Shown here in pieces: positions 23,897 through 33,752 of a stretch of DNA of 45,065 nt; position 1 is the first letter of the stretch, and the number at the start of each line of letters is the position of its first letter. Location: positions 1 through 45,065 of the forward strand of contig CAINIH010000072.1 in NCBI GenBank assembly GCA_903849185.1, read 5' to 3'. Made by a program: the position numbers and the translations under genes. This stretch comes from an uncultured Methylophilaceae bacterium. GTDB lineage: Bacteria; Pseudomonadota; Gammaproteobacteria; Burkholderiales; Methylophilaceae. A model generated the notes under the pieces. It was not told where the DNA came from, made no database searches, and saw only the letters and a list, made by a program, of their open reading frames with translations.

Positions 23897-24711
23897 TTAG
23901 CGTGGTCGGCTTGATTCGTAAAGAGGTTTTAATTTGTAGGCAAGGTCAGTGAGCTCTCTAATGCGACTATCATCAGATGGGTGAGTGCTTAAAAATTCAG
24001 GTGGTTTTTTTGTGTCTTGTCGCTTCATTTTTTCCCATAAAGTTACTGCAGCAAAAGGATTAAAGCCTGATCTTGCAGCCAGTTCAAGGCCAATAGCATC
24101 AGCCTCTCTTTCTTGTGTGCGGCTTTAGGAAGTGCAAAAAAGAGGGTAGTACCTAATGAGGCTGCCTGCATCGTGGCATTGGCCCTATTTCGATTACTTG
24201 TATTGGAAATATAAGCAGCAAAACCGATCAAGCCCAATTGTTGAACTGCTGCTGTCGACATTCTTTCGCGACCGTGCTCACGAAGGGCATGAGAAATTTC
24301 GTGTCCTATGACCGCTGCTAATTCATCGTCTGTTGCATTGAGCTTGCGAATCAGACCTGAATAAACCATGATTTTACCCCCAGGCATGCAGTAAGCATTG
24401 ACCTCATCACTGTCTTGAACATTTACTTCCCAGGGCCATTGGCTTGCTTCAGGCTTAAAATAAGTAGCGTTAGCGATCAGTCTATTGCTAATTCTTTTAA
24501 CGCGATTCACCTGAAAAGGATCAACATTAAGCTTATTTTTTTTACTTGCTTCTTGAAGTGCACTTCGATAACTATCACTCGCCATTCCTACCACCATAGA
24601 TTGAGGCATAAGTAAGAGTTGTTTTCTATCGACACCCGATTGATTTTTTAGGGTAGTGGAAGCACAGCCTGCAAAAAGAAAAACTAAGAAAAATAAAACG
24701 CTATATTTCAT
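23897..24711 (-). pseudogene. M48 family (LoiP/YggG-like) metalloprotease lipoprotein, interrupted by a 1-nt frameshift near 24119-24129
   Basis: Lipobox-like LFAGC; AAVIGHEISHALREHG zinc motif. The annotated frame ends prematurely (24043). The other frame continues [72 protein letters not shown] to a stop at 23897. Confidence 0.88.
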
Positions 24712-24713
24712 TC

Positions 24714-26597
24714 TTAAAACAATACTTGGCTTCCTAATTCAACCACGCGGTTGGGGGGTAATTTAAATTGATTGGTAATTGTTTCCGCACTTCTAAATAA
24801 ACCGATAAATAATTTCTTTCTCCAATAATTCATATTTTCTTTTGGTGTGGCTAATAAAATTTCCTTACCAATAAAATAAGAACTATTCATTGGGTCAATA
24901 TTGACGCCATTTTTTGCGCATAGTGCCAAGTCTTTAGGTAAGTTAGGCTCATCTTTGAATCCATACTTCACAGTCACTTTATAAAACTCATATGGTAGTT
25001 TTTCTACAGTAACAAGATCTTTTGTAAGCGAATGAGGATAGTCCATAAACATCACGGTCAAAATAATAACTTTTTCGTGTATTACCTTATTATGTTTAAG
25101 GTTGTGGAGCAATGCATGAGGTACGCCTTCAGGATTAGGCGTCATAAATATTGCAGTACCTTCCACACGAGGAGGGGGATTAGCACCTATAGATGAAATG
25201 AATGAATTAATTTCAATAGCCTCACCTTTAAGTATTTTGTAAAGAGCGGCCCGTCCTTTTTTCCAAGTGGTCATTAGAATAAAAAGAATAATTCCAATGA
25301 GAAGAGGAAACCATCCGCCATCAGGGATCTTTAAGATATTTGCGCTGAAGAATGCTAAATCAATAATAAGAAACACCGCCATAAAAGAAATAGTTTTAGT
25401 TAGATTCCAATTCCACACCTTATGGAATACAAACCCCGCTAAGAAAGTCGTAATAACCATATTACCCGTAACAGCAATACCATAAGCCGCTGCTAGATTT
25501 CCTGAGTTTTTGAAAATCATTACTAACGACATAACAGAAATCATTAAAAGCCAATTAATTCTTGGTAAGTAAATTTGACCTTCTTGATTTTCAGAGGTGT
25601 GCTCTACATGCATTCTAGGTAAGAATCCTAATTGAAGCGCTTGTCTTGAGACTGAAAAAGCACCAGTGATTACAGCTTGTGAAGCAATCACTGTGGCCAA
25701 TGTAGATAAAATAATTAAAGGTATGACCAACCATTCCGGCGCCATAAGGTAGAAAGGATTTTTAATGCTCTCAGGATTACTGATTATCAATGCACCTTGA
25801 CCAAAATAATTAAGCACTAATGAAGGAAGAACAAAAAATAACCATACAATCGCGATTGGTTTTTGACCAAAATGACCCATGTCGGCATAGAGTGCTTCTG
25901 CACCTGTAACTGAAAGAACAACAGCGCCGAGCGTCACAAATCCTGCAAGAGGATGCGCATACATAAAATTAAACCCATGTATTGGGTTAATTGCGGCTAA
26001 TACAGCTGGTTCATGAATAATATTCGCAATACCTAACAGAGCCAGGACAACAAACCAGCAAAACATAATCGGGCCAAATAAAGCACCGACTAGACCTGTG
26101 CCTCGACTCTGCGCCCAAAATAAAATAAGTAATACTAAAAGAGTAATTGGAATAATAAGGCTGTGAAGGGAGGGGGCGGCAACTTCAAGCCCTTCGATTG
26201 CTGACAAAACAGAGATAGCAGGCGTAATCATTCCGTCTGCATAAAACATGCATGCACCAAGAATACCTAGCCGAATAATCAAACTTTTCATCTGTTGTGT
26301 AGAGGTATTTTTATTGGCTAAAGATAGGAGAGCCATAATCCCGCCTTCGCCCCTGTTGTCTGCTCGCATAATAAAAGTTACATACTTGACAGATACGATC
26401 ATAATTAATGACCAAAAAATCATTGATAAAATACCTAACACGTTAAACGAGTTAAGCTCGATTGAATGATGACCTAAAGAGAATACTTCTTTGATGGTAT
26501 ACAGAGGGCTTGTGCCAATATCACCAAATACAACGCCTAATGCAGCGATTGAAAGTGTAGCAAGTGAGGCTTTATGATTATTTTTTTTATCTTCCAT
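24714..26597 (-). CDS. kup: Kup-family potassium uptake transporter
   Basis: LSIAALGVVFGDIGTSPLYTIKEVF; FYADGMITPAISVLSAIEGL. Confidence 0.96.
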   Translation of the reverse strand: MEDKKNNHKASLATLSIAALGVVFGDIGTSPLYTIKEVFSLGHHSIELNSFNVLGILSMIFWSLIMIVSVKYVTFIMRADNRGEGGIMALLSLANKNTSTQQMKSLIIRLGILGACMFYADGMITPAISVLSAIEGLEVAAPSLHSLIIPITLLVLLILFWAQSRGTGLVGALFGPIMFCWFVVLALLGIANIIHEPAVLAAINPIHGFNFMYAHPLAGFVTLGAVVLSVTGAEALYADMGHFGQKPIAIVWLFFVLPSLVLNYFGQGALIISNPESIKNPFYLMAPEWLVIPLIILSTLATVIASQAVITGAFSVSRQALQLGFLPRMHVEHTSENQEGQIYLPRINWLLMISVMSLVMIFKNSGNLAAAYGIAVTGNMVITTFLAGFVFHKVWNWNLTKTISFMAVFLIIDLAFFSANILKIPDGGWFPLLIGIILFILMTTWKKGRAALYKILKGEAIEINSFISSIGANPPPRVEGTAIFMTPNPEGVPHALLHNLKHNKVIHEKVIILTVMFMDYPHSLTKDLVTVEKLPYEFYKVTVKYGFKDEPNLPKDLALCAKNGVNIDPMNSSYFIGKEILLATPKENMNYWRKKLFIGLFRSAETITNQFKLPPNRVVELGSQVLF

Positions 26598-26629
26598 GTG
26601 CGCGCGAGTTTTTTTAATTCAATCTAAAG

Positions 26630-27859
26630 TCATTTATTTTTAAGATCTGAAATATTTGCGTCTGCTTGTCCATGGTTCAATTGAATATGAATTTTATCAT
26701 CAAGCTTTAGCTGGTTTACATTATTTACAATCTGGCCATCAACATTTGTAATGATGGAATAACCTCTTGATAAAACAGCATGAGGACTCAAATGATCTAA
26801 GTTTAATTTCAATTTATCAATATTTAAGCGATATTGAATCATCGCATTTTTCATGCTTTGATTAATTCTTTGTATATATTGATGAATCTGTTCTTTTTGT
26901 CTTTGAATTTGTTGTCGAGGCGATATAAGGCGCTTCTCTAAATAATCAATTTTCTGCATCAATTCGCGAATAACGCTCGCCATCATTTTATTTAATTGGT
27001 TTTTGTAGGCTTGAATTGTTTTGATAAGTTCGACAGTATGGCTTGTAACGAGTTCAGCGGCACCTGTCGGTGTGGGCGCTCTTAAGTCAGACACAAAATC
27101 AGCTATAGTTGTATCAGTCTCATGACCAACCCCCGTAATTGTAGGTATTTTGGATGCAACAATTGCTCGCGCAACAATTTCTTCATTAAATGCCCATAAG
27201 TCTTCAATGGAACCACCACCACGAGCAAGGATAAGTACATCACACTCCATTCTAGTATTTGCAGTTTCAATGGCTTTTACAATCGCTGAAGGCGCTTCCT
27301 TGCCTTGAACGAGACTAGGATAAATAAAGATCGGAATATGGGGACTTCGTCTTTTAAGGGTAATTAAAATATCTTCAATCGCAGCACCGGTAGGTGAAGT
27401 GATGACGCCAATAGATTTAGGAAATTGGGGTATAGATTTCTTGCGTGAAGGTTCAAAAAGACCTTCCTTGAGGAGCTTTTCTTTTAATTGATTAAAGGCT
27501 TCTGATAGAAGCCCTGCGCCTGCATGCCTAATAAGCTCAATATTAAGTTGATATTCTCCCCGAGCTTCATATAAACCGACAAAGCATTTCGCTTCAATTT
27601 TTTCACCATTTTTAGGCACCCAATCAGCCGCTATATTTTTATTTTTAAACATAGTGCAACGCACTTGAGCTTCATCATCCTTAAGAGAGAAGTACCAATG
27701 TCCAGAAGATGCGCTGATGAAGTTAGAGATTTCGCCTGAAATCCAAAATGAGGGAAAACTTTGCTCAAGAAGCTCCCTGACGAGGCGGTTAATTTCTTTA
27801 ACAGAAAAAACCTTGGCTTCGTTAGGTTTAGAGCTATTTATTGGTGTTGAATTAATCAA
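26630..27859 (-). CDS. xseA: Exodeoxyribonuclease VII large subunit
   Basis: FWISGEISNFISASSGHWYFSLKDDEAQVRCTMF; ILARGGGSIEDLWAFNEE; GVGHETDTTIADFVSDLRAPTPTGAAE. Confidence 0.96.
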   Translation of the reverse strand: MINSTPINSSKPNEAKVFSVKEINRLVRELLEQSFPSFWISGEISNFISASSGHWYFSLKDDEAQVRCTMFKNKNIAADWVPKNGEKIEAKCFVGLYEARGEYQLNIELIRHAGAGLLSEAFNQLKEKLLKEGLFEPSRKKSIPQFPKSIGVITSPTGAAIEDILITLKRRSPHIPIFIYPSLVQGKEAPSAIVKAIETANTRMECDVLILARGGGSIEDLWAFNEEIVARAIVASKIPTITGVGHETDTTIADFVSDLRAPTPTGAAELVTSHTVELIKTIQAYKNQLNKMMASVIRELMQKIDYLEKRLISPRQQIQRQKEQIHQYIQRINQSMKNAMIQYRLNIDKLKLNLDHLSPHAVLSRGYSIITNVDGQIVNNVNQLKLDDKIHIQLNHGQADANISDLKNK

Positions 27860-27923
27860 ACTAGAAGGATATCCGTTACAATTATCTTCATTATAGAGTT
27901 AATGAATAATTAAAGAGCTTTAA

Positions 27924-28424
27924 TTGAAGAAATTTTTTTTATCACATAAACAAGCCCACTTATTTGCTTTTTTTGCTGCTTATTTTTTAGTTGCATTAGC
28001 AGTGATCATTCAAAAAAAATTCAATCTCGAACCTTGCCCTTTATGCATTACGCAAAGGATTATTTTTATGGTGTTGGGGCTATTTTTTTTAATCAATGCA
28101 TTTATTAAACCAACATATTTAATAAGAAGATTGTCTTTAGCTGTTTTATCGACAACTTCAATCATAGGCATGGTATTTTCGTTTAAACATATCCTGATTC
28201 AATCCAAAGCTATCGATGTTCCTAATGAATGTGGCGTTGATTTAAATTATATGTTTGAAAATTTTCCGTTTTCAAAAGCTTTGAATTTGCTTTTTAAAGG
28301 GACAGGTGATTGCTCGCATATTGATTGGACTTTATTAAGCCTCACAATTCCTCAATGGGCTTTAATTGGATTCATATCCTTTTTTGTATACACCGTTCTT
28401 TTATTTCGGATGAATGTAAAGTAA
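27924..28424 (+). CDS. dsbB: Disulfide bond formation protein B
   Basis: Four TM-like segments with CPLC motif (EPCPLCITQR) and second Cys pair (NECGVD...GDCSHIDW); TTG start. Confidence 0.88.
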   Translation: MKKFFLSHKQAHLFAFFAAYFLVALAVIIQKKFNLEPCPLCITQRIIFMVLGLFFLINAFIKPTYLIRRLSLAVLSTTSIIGMVFSFKHILIQSKAIDVPNECGVDLNYMFENFPFSKALNLLFKGTGDCSHIDWTLLSLTIPQWALIGFISFFVYTVLLFRMNVK

Positions 28425-29305
28425 TGCAATTAGAAAATTTTATTGGTAATACACCACTTGTTGCTTTGCAGCGCATGCATGGAAATTCAACTAGCGCGAT
28501 CCACCTCAAATTAGAAGGTAATAATCCCGCAGGCTCAGTAAAAGACAGAGCTGTATTTTCTATGATTCATAACGCTGAATTAAGGGGCGATATTAAACCT
28601 GGCGATACACTTATTGAAGCGACGTCTGGAAATACAGGTATAGCCCTTGCTATGGTGGCTGCAATGAAGGGTTACAAAATGATTTTAGTGATGCCAGAAA
28701 ATCAAACAATTGAAAGACGGCAGACCATGAAAGCGTTTGGCGCAGAATTTATTTTAACTTCACAAGAGGGCAGCATGGAACTTGCAAGAGATACTGCCTT
28801 AAAGATGCAAAAAGAAGGCAAAGGTTTTGTATTAGATCAATTTAGTAACCTTGATAATCCTAAAGCACATTACGAAGGAACGGGCCCTGAAATTTGGAGA
28901 GATACAAAAGGCCGTGTCACTCACTTTATTTCTAGTATGGGTACCACAGGTACGATTGTCGGTACTTCACAATTCTTAAAAGAAAAAAACAAAGACATAC
29001 AAATTATTGGTGTGCAACCAGAAGAAGGCTCTCAAATTCCGGGTATACGTAAATGGCCAGAAGCTTATTTGCCTAAAATTTATAATGCAAAAAATATTGA
29101 TCGCATTGAATATGTATCACAACAAAATGCAGAAGAGACTGCACGAAAACTTGCGAAAGTAGAAGGCATTTTCTCTGGAGCATCGACTGGCGGCGCTCTT
29201 TATGTTGCGCTTCAAATTGCGAAAGCAAATAAAGATGCCGTGATTGTCTCCATTGCTTGTGATCGAGGCGATCGCTATTTATCTTCAAATTTATTTGCGA
29301 GTTGA
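28424..29305 (+). CDS. cysM: Cysteine synthase B / O-acetylserine sulfhydrylase
   Basis: GNTPLVALQRM; NPAGSVKDRAVFSMI; EATSGNTGIALAMVAA. The start at 28424 (TAATG overlap with dsbB) is preferred to the track start at 28325, whose extra N-terminus reads through the dsbB coding region. Confidence 0.93.
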   Translation: MQLENFIGNTPLVALQRMHGNSTSAIHLKLEGNNPAGSVKDRAVFSMIHNAELRGDIKPGDTLIEATSGNTGIALAMVAAMKGYKMILVMPENQTIERRQTMKAFGAEFILTSQEGSMELARDTALKMQKEGKGFVLDQFSNLDNPKAHYEGTGPEIWRDTKGRVTHFISSMGTTGTIVGTSQFLKEKNKDIQIIGVQPEEGSQIPGIRKWPEAYLPKIYNAKNIDRIEYVSQQNAEETARKLAKVEGIFSGASTGGALYVALQIAKANKDAVIVSIACDRGDRYLSSNLFAS

Positions 29306-29309
29306 TGCT

Positions 29310-30086
29310 TTGGTTCCTATTCTAGTTTTTGATATCGAAACCATCCCTGACATTCAAGGCATTAGATCTTTATACGCATTAGACAAAAATTTATCTGATG
29401 ATGATGTTGTAAATGTGGCTATTTATAAAAGAAGACAAAAAAATGGCTCTGATTTTTTACAACACCATCTTCAAAAAATCGTAGCGATCTCATGTGTTCT
29501 TCGAGAAAGAGATCAATTAAAAATTTGGACGCTCGGTGATATTGATGATCCTGAAGAGGAAGTCATTCAACGTTTTTTTGATGGCATTGATAAATACACT
29601 CCCACACTCGTCTCTTGGAATGGCTCTGGATTTGATCTGCCTGTATTAAATTACAGGGCATTGATGTATGGCATCAATGCATCCAAGTATTTAGATATGG
29701 GTGAGATTGATAAAGATTTTAAATGGAATAATTACTTAAGCCGATATCACACACGCCATACAGATTTAATGGAATTTTTAGCTATGTTTCAAGGTAAAAA
29801 TAACGCGCCTTTAGATGATATTGCAAAGCTATGTGGCTTTCCGGGCAAGCTGGGCATGGACGGCGGAAAAGTTTGGGATACTTACAGAGAAGGCGATATC
29901 CAATCGATAAGGGATTACTGCGAAACTGATGTTGCTAATACTTATCTTGTTTATCTTAAATTTCAATTAATCCGCGGTCATCTTAATCAAAACGAATATG
30001 AAACTGAGATTAATTTAGTTAAAAATACCATTCAAGAATATCAAAAAGATTATTGGGATGAATTTCTGTCCGCTTGGAAATCTTAA
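29310..30086 (+). CDS. DEDD-type 3'-5' exonuclease (PolB-like exonuclease domain)
   Basis: VPILVFDIETIPD (ExoI), WNGSGFDLPVLNYRAL (ExoII), ..YCETDVANTYLVYLKF (ExoIII). Likely TTG start at 29310; the track start at 29244 lies inside cysM. Confidence 0.85.
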   Translation: MVPILVFDIETIPDIQGIRSLYALDKNLSDDDVVNVAIYKRRQKNGSDFLQHHLQKIVAISCVLRERDQLKIWTLGDIDDPEEEVIQRFFDGIDKYTPTLVSWNGSGFDLPVLNYRALMYGINASKYLDMGEIDKDFKWNNYLSRYHTRHTDLMEFLAMFQGKNNAPLDDIAKLCGFPGKLGMDGGKVWDTYREGDIQSIRDYCETDVANTYLVYLKFQLIRGHLNQNEYETEINLVKNTIQEYQKDYWDEFLSAWKS

Positions 30087-30096
30087 GTCTTCCTAA

Positions 30097-31434
30097 ATGC
30101 AAGACGATATTAAATCCAAAAAAAAATTATTATTCGCCACAATAGAAAATATTGATCAAGAGGGTAGAGGTGTTGCCCATATTGATGGTAAAGCTATTTT
30201 CGTTGAAGGCGCGCTTCAGGGCGAGCTTGTTGAATGCGAATCTTATGTGAAAAAGCCAAGTTACGAAATTGCTTTTACAGATAGAGTGATTCGGCAATCT
30301 AATTTAAGAGTGAAGCCTAAATGCGATCATTTTAATCGCTGTGGTGGTTGCTCTATGCAGCATTTTGAATTTCAGGCACAAATTGCAGTCAAGCAAAGAG
30401 TATTTGAAAATACGCTATCAAGAATTGGCAAGGTTAAACCTGAAACGATATTAACACCTCTTGCAGGGCCATCATGGCATTATCGATACAAAGGTCGCTT
30501 AAGAGTTAAATTTGTTGTTAAGAAAAAGAAAGCGCTTGTGGGCTTTAATGAAAAAAGAACACATTTCATTGCCGACATTTCTAGTTGTGAAGTATTGCCT
30601 CAACGTCTCTCTGATATCCTACCTTCACTTCAAGACTTAATTACAAAACTCTCTATCAAAGACAAAATTCCCCAGATTGAATTCGCAGCAGATCAAAATC
30701 ATTTGGTATTAGTATTAAGAATTTTAGAAAATCTAGATGCAAATGATGAATCACTTTTAAATACATTCTCATCTCAATATCCTGTTCAATTTTGGACGCA
30801 ATCTAAAGGACCTGATACGGTAAAACCGTTATCAAAGAAAGATGATGTGAAGCTTTCTTATACGCTAAAAGAATTTGGGCTTCAATTTAGTTTTATGCCC
30901 TATGACTTTACACAAATCAATCCTTTTATTAATCAAGTCCTAGTAAGACGAGCGATGAGTTTGCTGAAGCCATTAAAGGGCGAATGTATTTTTGATTTTT
31001 TCTGTGGTCTTGGAAATTTCACACTGCCTATTGCGACAAGCGGTGCAAAAGTCACTGGTATTGAAGGCTCCCTATCGCTCATAGAAAGAGCAAAGCAATG
31101 TCGAGATGAAAATCACTTAAATGATTTTGTTGAATACCAATGTATGAATTTATTTGAAATCACTAAAGAGGCGCTATTAAAATTAGGCCATGCAGATAAA
31201 TGGTTGATTGACCCGCCGAGAGATGGCGCATATCAATTGGTTCAGCTCATTGATGAAGATATTAATCCTTCAGTGATTGTTTATGTGTCTTGTAACCCAG
31301 CTACCTTAGCGAGAGATGCTCAAATATTAGTAAATGAGAAGGGCTACAAATTAGATAAAGCTGGTATTGTAAATATGTTTCCACATACGTCACATGTAGA
31401 ATCTATTGCATTATTTGTGAAGGCAGTTCCTTAA
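30097..31434 (+). CDS. rlmD: 23S rRNA (uracil1939-C5)-methyltransferase
   Basis: TRAM domain; CDHFNRCGGCSMQHF Fe-S cluster; FDFFCGLGNFTLPIA; WLIDPPRDGA; VYVSCNPATLARD. Confidence 0.95.
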   Translation: MQDDIKSKKKLLFATIENIDQEGRGVAHIDGKAIFVEGALQGELVECESYVKKPSYEIAFTDRVIRQSNLRVKPKCDHFNRCGGCSMQHFEFQAQIAVKQRVFENTLSRIGKVKPETILTPLAGPSWHYRYKGRLRVKFVVKKKKALVGFNEKRTHFIADISSCEVLPQRLSDILPSLQDLITKLSIKDKIPQIEFAADQNHLVLVLRILENLDANDESLLNTFSSQYPVQFWTQSKGPDTVKPLSKKDDVKLSYTLKEFGLQFSFMPYDFTQINPFINQVLVRRAMSLLKPLKGECIFDFFCGLGNFTLPIATSGAKVTGIEGSLSLIERAKQCRDENHLNDFVEYQCMNLFEITKEALLKLGHADKWLIDPPRDGAYQLVQLIDEDINPSVIVYVSCNPATLARDAQILVNEKGYKLDKAGIVNMFPHTSHVESIALFVKAVP

Positions 31435-31447
31435 GAATTATTTAACT

Positions 31448-31930
31448 ATGCATATTAAAATTTCAATTAAAGAACAAAAGCTTCATGTTTATAGTGATGA
31501 CAATGAGTGGGTAAAATCATTTGTGATTTCTACTGCAGAAAAAGGTGCGGGCCAAAATAAAGGTAGTTTTTGTACACCTTTAGGTCAACACATTGTGCGC
31601 GCAAAAATTGGTAAAGGAGCGCCTGTATTTTCGCAGTTTGCTGCTCGAAGATTGACGGGAAAAATATGGAGCCCATCAATGTCAGCATCTAACTCAAAAG
31701 AAGATTGGATTTTGACTCGCATATTGTGGCTTTCAGGTCTCGAGGTCGGATTTAATCGTCTAGGCAATCAAGACACAATGCAGCGTTTTATCTATATTCA
31801 TGGCACTAATGATCTTGTTAATTTAGGTAAGCCTAAATCACACGGATGTATTCGTATGGATAACTATGACATCATCGATTTATTCGATCAAATCAATGTA
31901 GGTGATCATGTCTTGATCAGTGAAATCTAA
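31448..31930 (+). CDS. L,D-transpeptidase (YkuD) domain protein, no evident signal peptide
   Basis: YIHGTNDLVNLGKPKSHGCIRMDNYDIIDLF. Confidence 0.88.
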   Translation: MHIKISIKEQKLHVYSDDNEWVKSFVISTAEKGAGQNKGSFCTPLGQHIVRAKIGKGAPVFSQFAARRLTGKIWSPSMSASNSKEDWILTRILWLSGLEVGFNRLGNQDTMQRFIYIHGTNDLVNLGKPKSHGCIRMDNYDIIDLFDQINVGDHVLISEI

Positions 31931-31931
31931 T

Positions 31932-32630
31932 ATGAATAAAAATCAATACCGATATTACGATCTTGTCATGGCAGCATTTGTGACAGTATTAATTACATCA
32001 AACTTGATTGGACCTGCAAAAATTTCACAAGTCGATGTTCCATTTTTTGGCATTCTTACTTTTGGTGCCGGCGTTTTATTTTTCCCCATCTCCTTTATTT
32101 TTGGTGACATCTTAACTGAGGTATATGGTTATGCTGCTTCAAGAAGGGTAATATGGGCAGGATTTGCAGCGCTTGCTTTTGCATCTTTTATGGCTTGGAT
32201 GATTGTGGCATTGCCACCCGCGCCTTATTGGCACAATCAAGATGTCTATGAAATTGCTTTCGGCTCCGCTTGGCGGGTTTCATTAGCGAGCTTAATTGCT
32301 TTTGCAGCAGGCGAGTTTGCGAATTCTTTTGTATTGGCAAAAATGAAAATTATGACTAAGGGCAAATATTTATGGAGTCGCACAATCGGTTCAACGATCG
32401 CAGGTGAAGCAATTGATTCTATTTTATTCTATCCATTAGCTTTTTATAACAGCGGTGTTATTCCAAATGACAAATTGATTCTCGTTGTGATGGCGCAGTT
32501 CTTTGCTAAAACATTAGTTGAGATTTTATTTACACCCGTGATTTATAAAATTATCGCCTTTCTGAAAAAGAAAGAGAATCTAGATTATTTTGATACACAC
32601 ACCAATTTCAATCCTTTTATTTTTAAATGA
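31932..32630 (+). CDS. Queuosine precursor transporter (YhhQ/VUT family)
   Basis: TSNLIGPAKI; FPISFIFGDILTEVYGYAASRRVIWAGF; GSTIAGEAIDSILFYPLAF. ATG at 31932 preferred to the track start at 31920. Confidence 0.92.
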   Translation: MNKNQYRYYDLVMAAFVTVLITSNLIGPAKISQVDVPFFGILTFGAGVLFFPISFIFGDILTEVYGYAASRRVIWAGFAALAFASFMAWMIVALPPAPYWHNQDVYEIAFGSAWRVSLASLIAFAAGEFANSFVLAKMKIMTKGKYLWSRTIGSTIAGEAIDSILFYPLAFYNSGVIPNDKLILVVMAQFFAKTLVEILFTPVIYKIIAFLKKKENLDYFDTHTNFNPFIFK

Positions 32631-32651
32631 TATGAGTAGGACTCAATCTAA

Positions 32652-33671
32652 ATGACGCTAGGCCCATTAATGATTGATGTGGAAGGTCTTACATTAACAA
32701 ATGAGGACATCAAAAGAATTTCGCATTCTATGGTAGGCGGACTTATCTTGTTTACAAGAAATTATAAAGATACCGACCAATTAAAAACTTTAACAGATGC
32801 CATTAGAAAAATAAGAGGCCATGATTTTTTAATCGCTGTCGATCACGAAGGCGGGCGTGTGCAAAGATTTAGAGAAGGCTTTACGACTATTCCTGCTATG
32901 AGAAAGTTAGGGGAGGTTTGGGATAAAGATCCTAATAAGGCAAATCATTTAGCTTTTTTAATTGGTCAAATTATTGCTACTGAATTAAGAGTGTTTGATA
33001 TTGATTTTAGTTTTACACCTGTTTTAGATATTGATTACAGTGAAAGCACTGTAATTCGCGACAGAGCCTTTCACGGTGATATTGAAGCTATTAAGTCTTT
33101 AGCATCGAACTTACTAGAAGGTTTAAAAGAAGCGGGTATGCACGGCGTTGGAAAACATTTTCCAGGTCATGGGTATATTAAAGCTGACTCACATTTAAGT
33201 ATTTCAGAAGATACAAGAGCGCTCGATGAGATCGCATCTAAAGATATGAGTATTTTTACCTCATTGATCAAGCATGGCTTAAATGCAGTAATGCCTTCCC
33301 ATGTACTTTATTCTGCGGCTGATAAAAATCCAGCAGGCTTTTCAGGTTTTTGGCTAAAAGATCAATTAAGAGAAAAATTTCATTTTAAAGGCGCTATCTT
33401 TAGTGATGATATGAGCATGAAAGGCGCCATACTTGGCGGCGAGATGAAAGATAGAATTTTAAAGGCGCTTGAAGCTGGATGTGACATGGTCTTATTATGT
33501 AATAGCCCTCAATTAGTAGATGAAGTCTTGCTTCAGTTTGATTGGAAGATGTCATCTGAAAGTATGGCAAGACTTCTTTCGATGAAAGGGTTTAAAACAC
33601 CTCACGAAGCTTTACAAATGACCCAGGAAAAAGGTTTCAAAGAGATGACAAGCCAGATTATGGCTATGTAA
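32652..33671 (+). CDS. nagZ: Beta-N-acetylhexosaminidase
   Basis: MIDVEGLTLT; GGLILFTRNY; VDHEGGRVQRFREGFT; KHFPGHGYIKADSHLS; IFSDDMSMKGA. Confidence 0.96.
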   Translation: MTLGPLMIDVEGLTLTNEDIKRISHSMVGGLILFTRNYKDTDQLKTLTDAIRKIRGHDFLIAVDHEGGRVQRFREGFTTIPAMRKLGEVWDKDPNKANHLAFLIGQIIATELRVFDIDFSFTPVLDIDYSESTVIRDRAFHGDIEAIKSLASNLLEGLKEAGMHGVGKHFPGHGYIKADSHLSISEDTRALDEIASKDMSIFTSLIKHGLNAVMPSHVLYSAADKNPAGFSGFWLKDQLREKFHFKGAIFSDDMSMKGAILGGEMKDRILKALEAGCDMVLLCNSPQLVDEVLLQFDWKMSSESMARLLSMKGFKTPHEALQMTQEKGFKEMTSQIMAM

Positions 33672-33688
33672 AATAATGTAAATGAATA

Positions 33689-33715
33689 TTGAAACTATTC
33701 TGTAAGTTCTATAAT
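33689..33715 (+). promoter_or_regulatory. Candidate sigma70 promoter for the BI-1 family gene
   Basis: TTGAAA ... TATAAT with a short (15 bp) spacer, or TATTGA with a 17 bp spacer; followed by an aagaggaa ribosome-binding site. Confidence 0.55.
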
Positions 33716-33752
33716 CTAAGGATAGTGTTAAAAACTTTTAAGAGGAAAAAAT

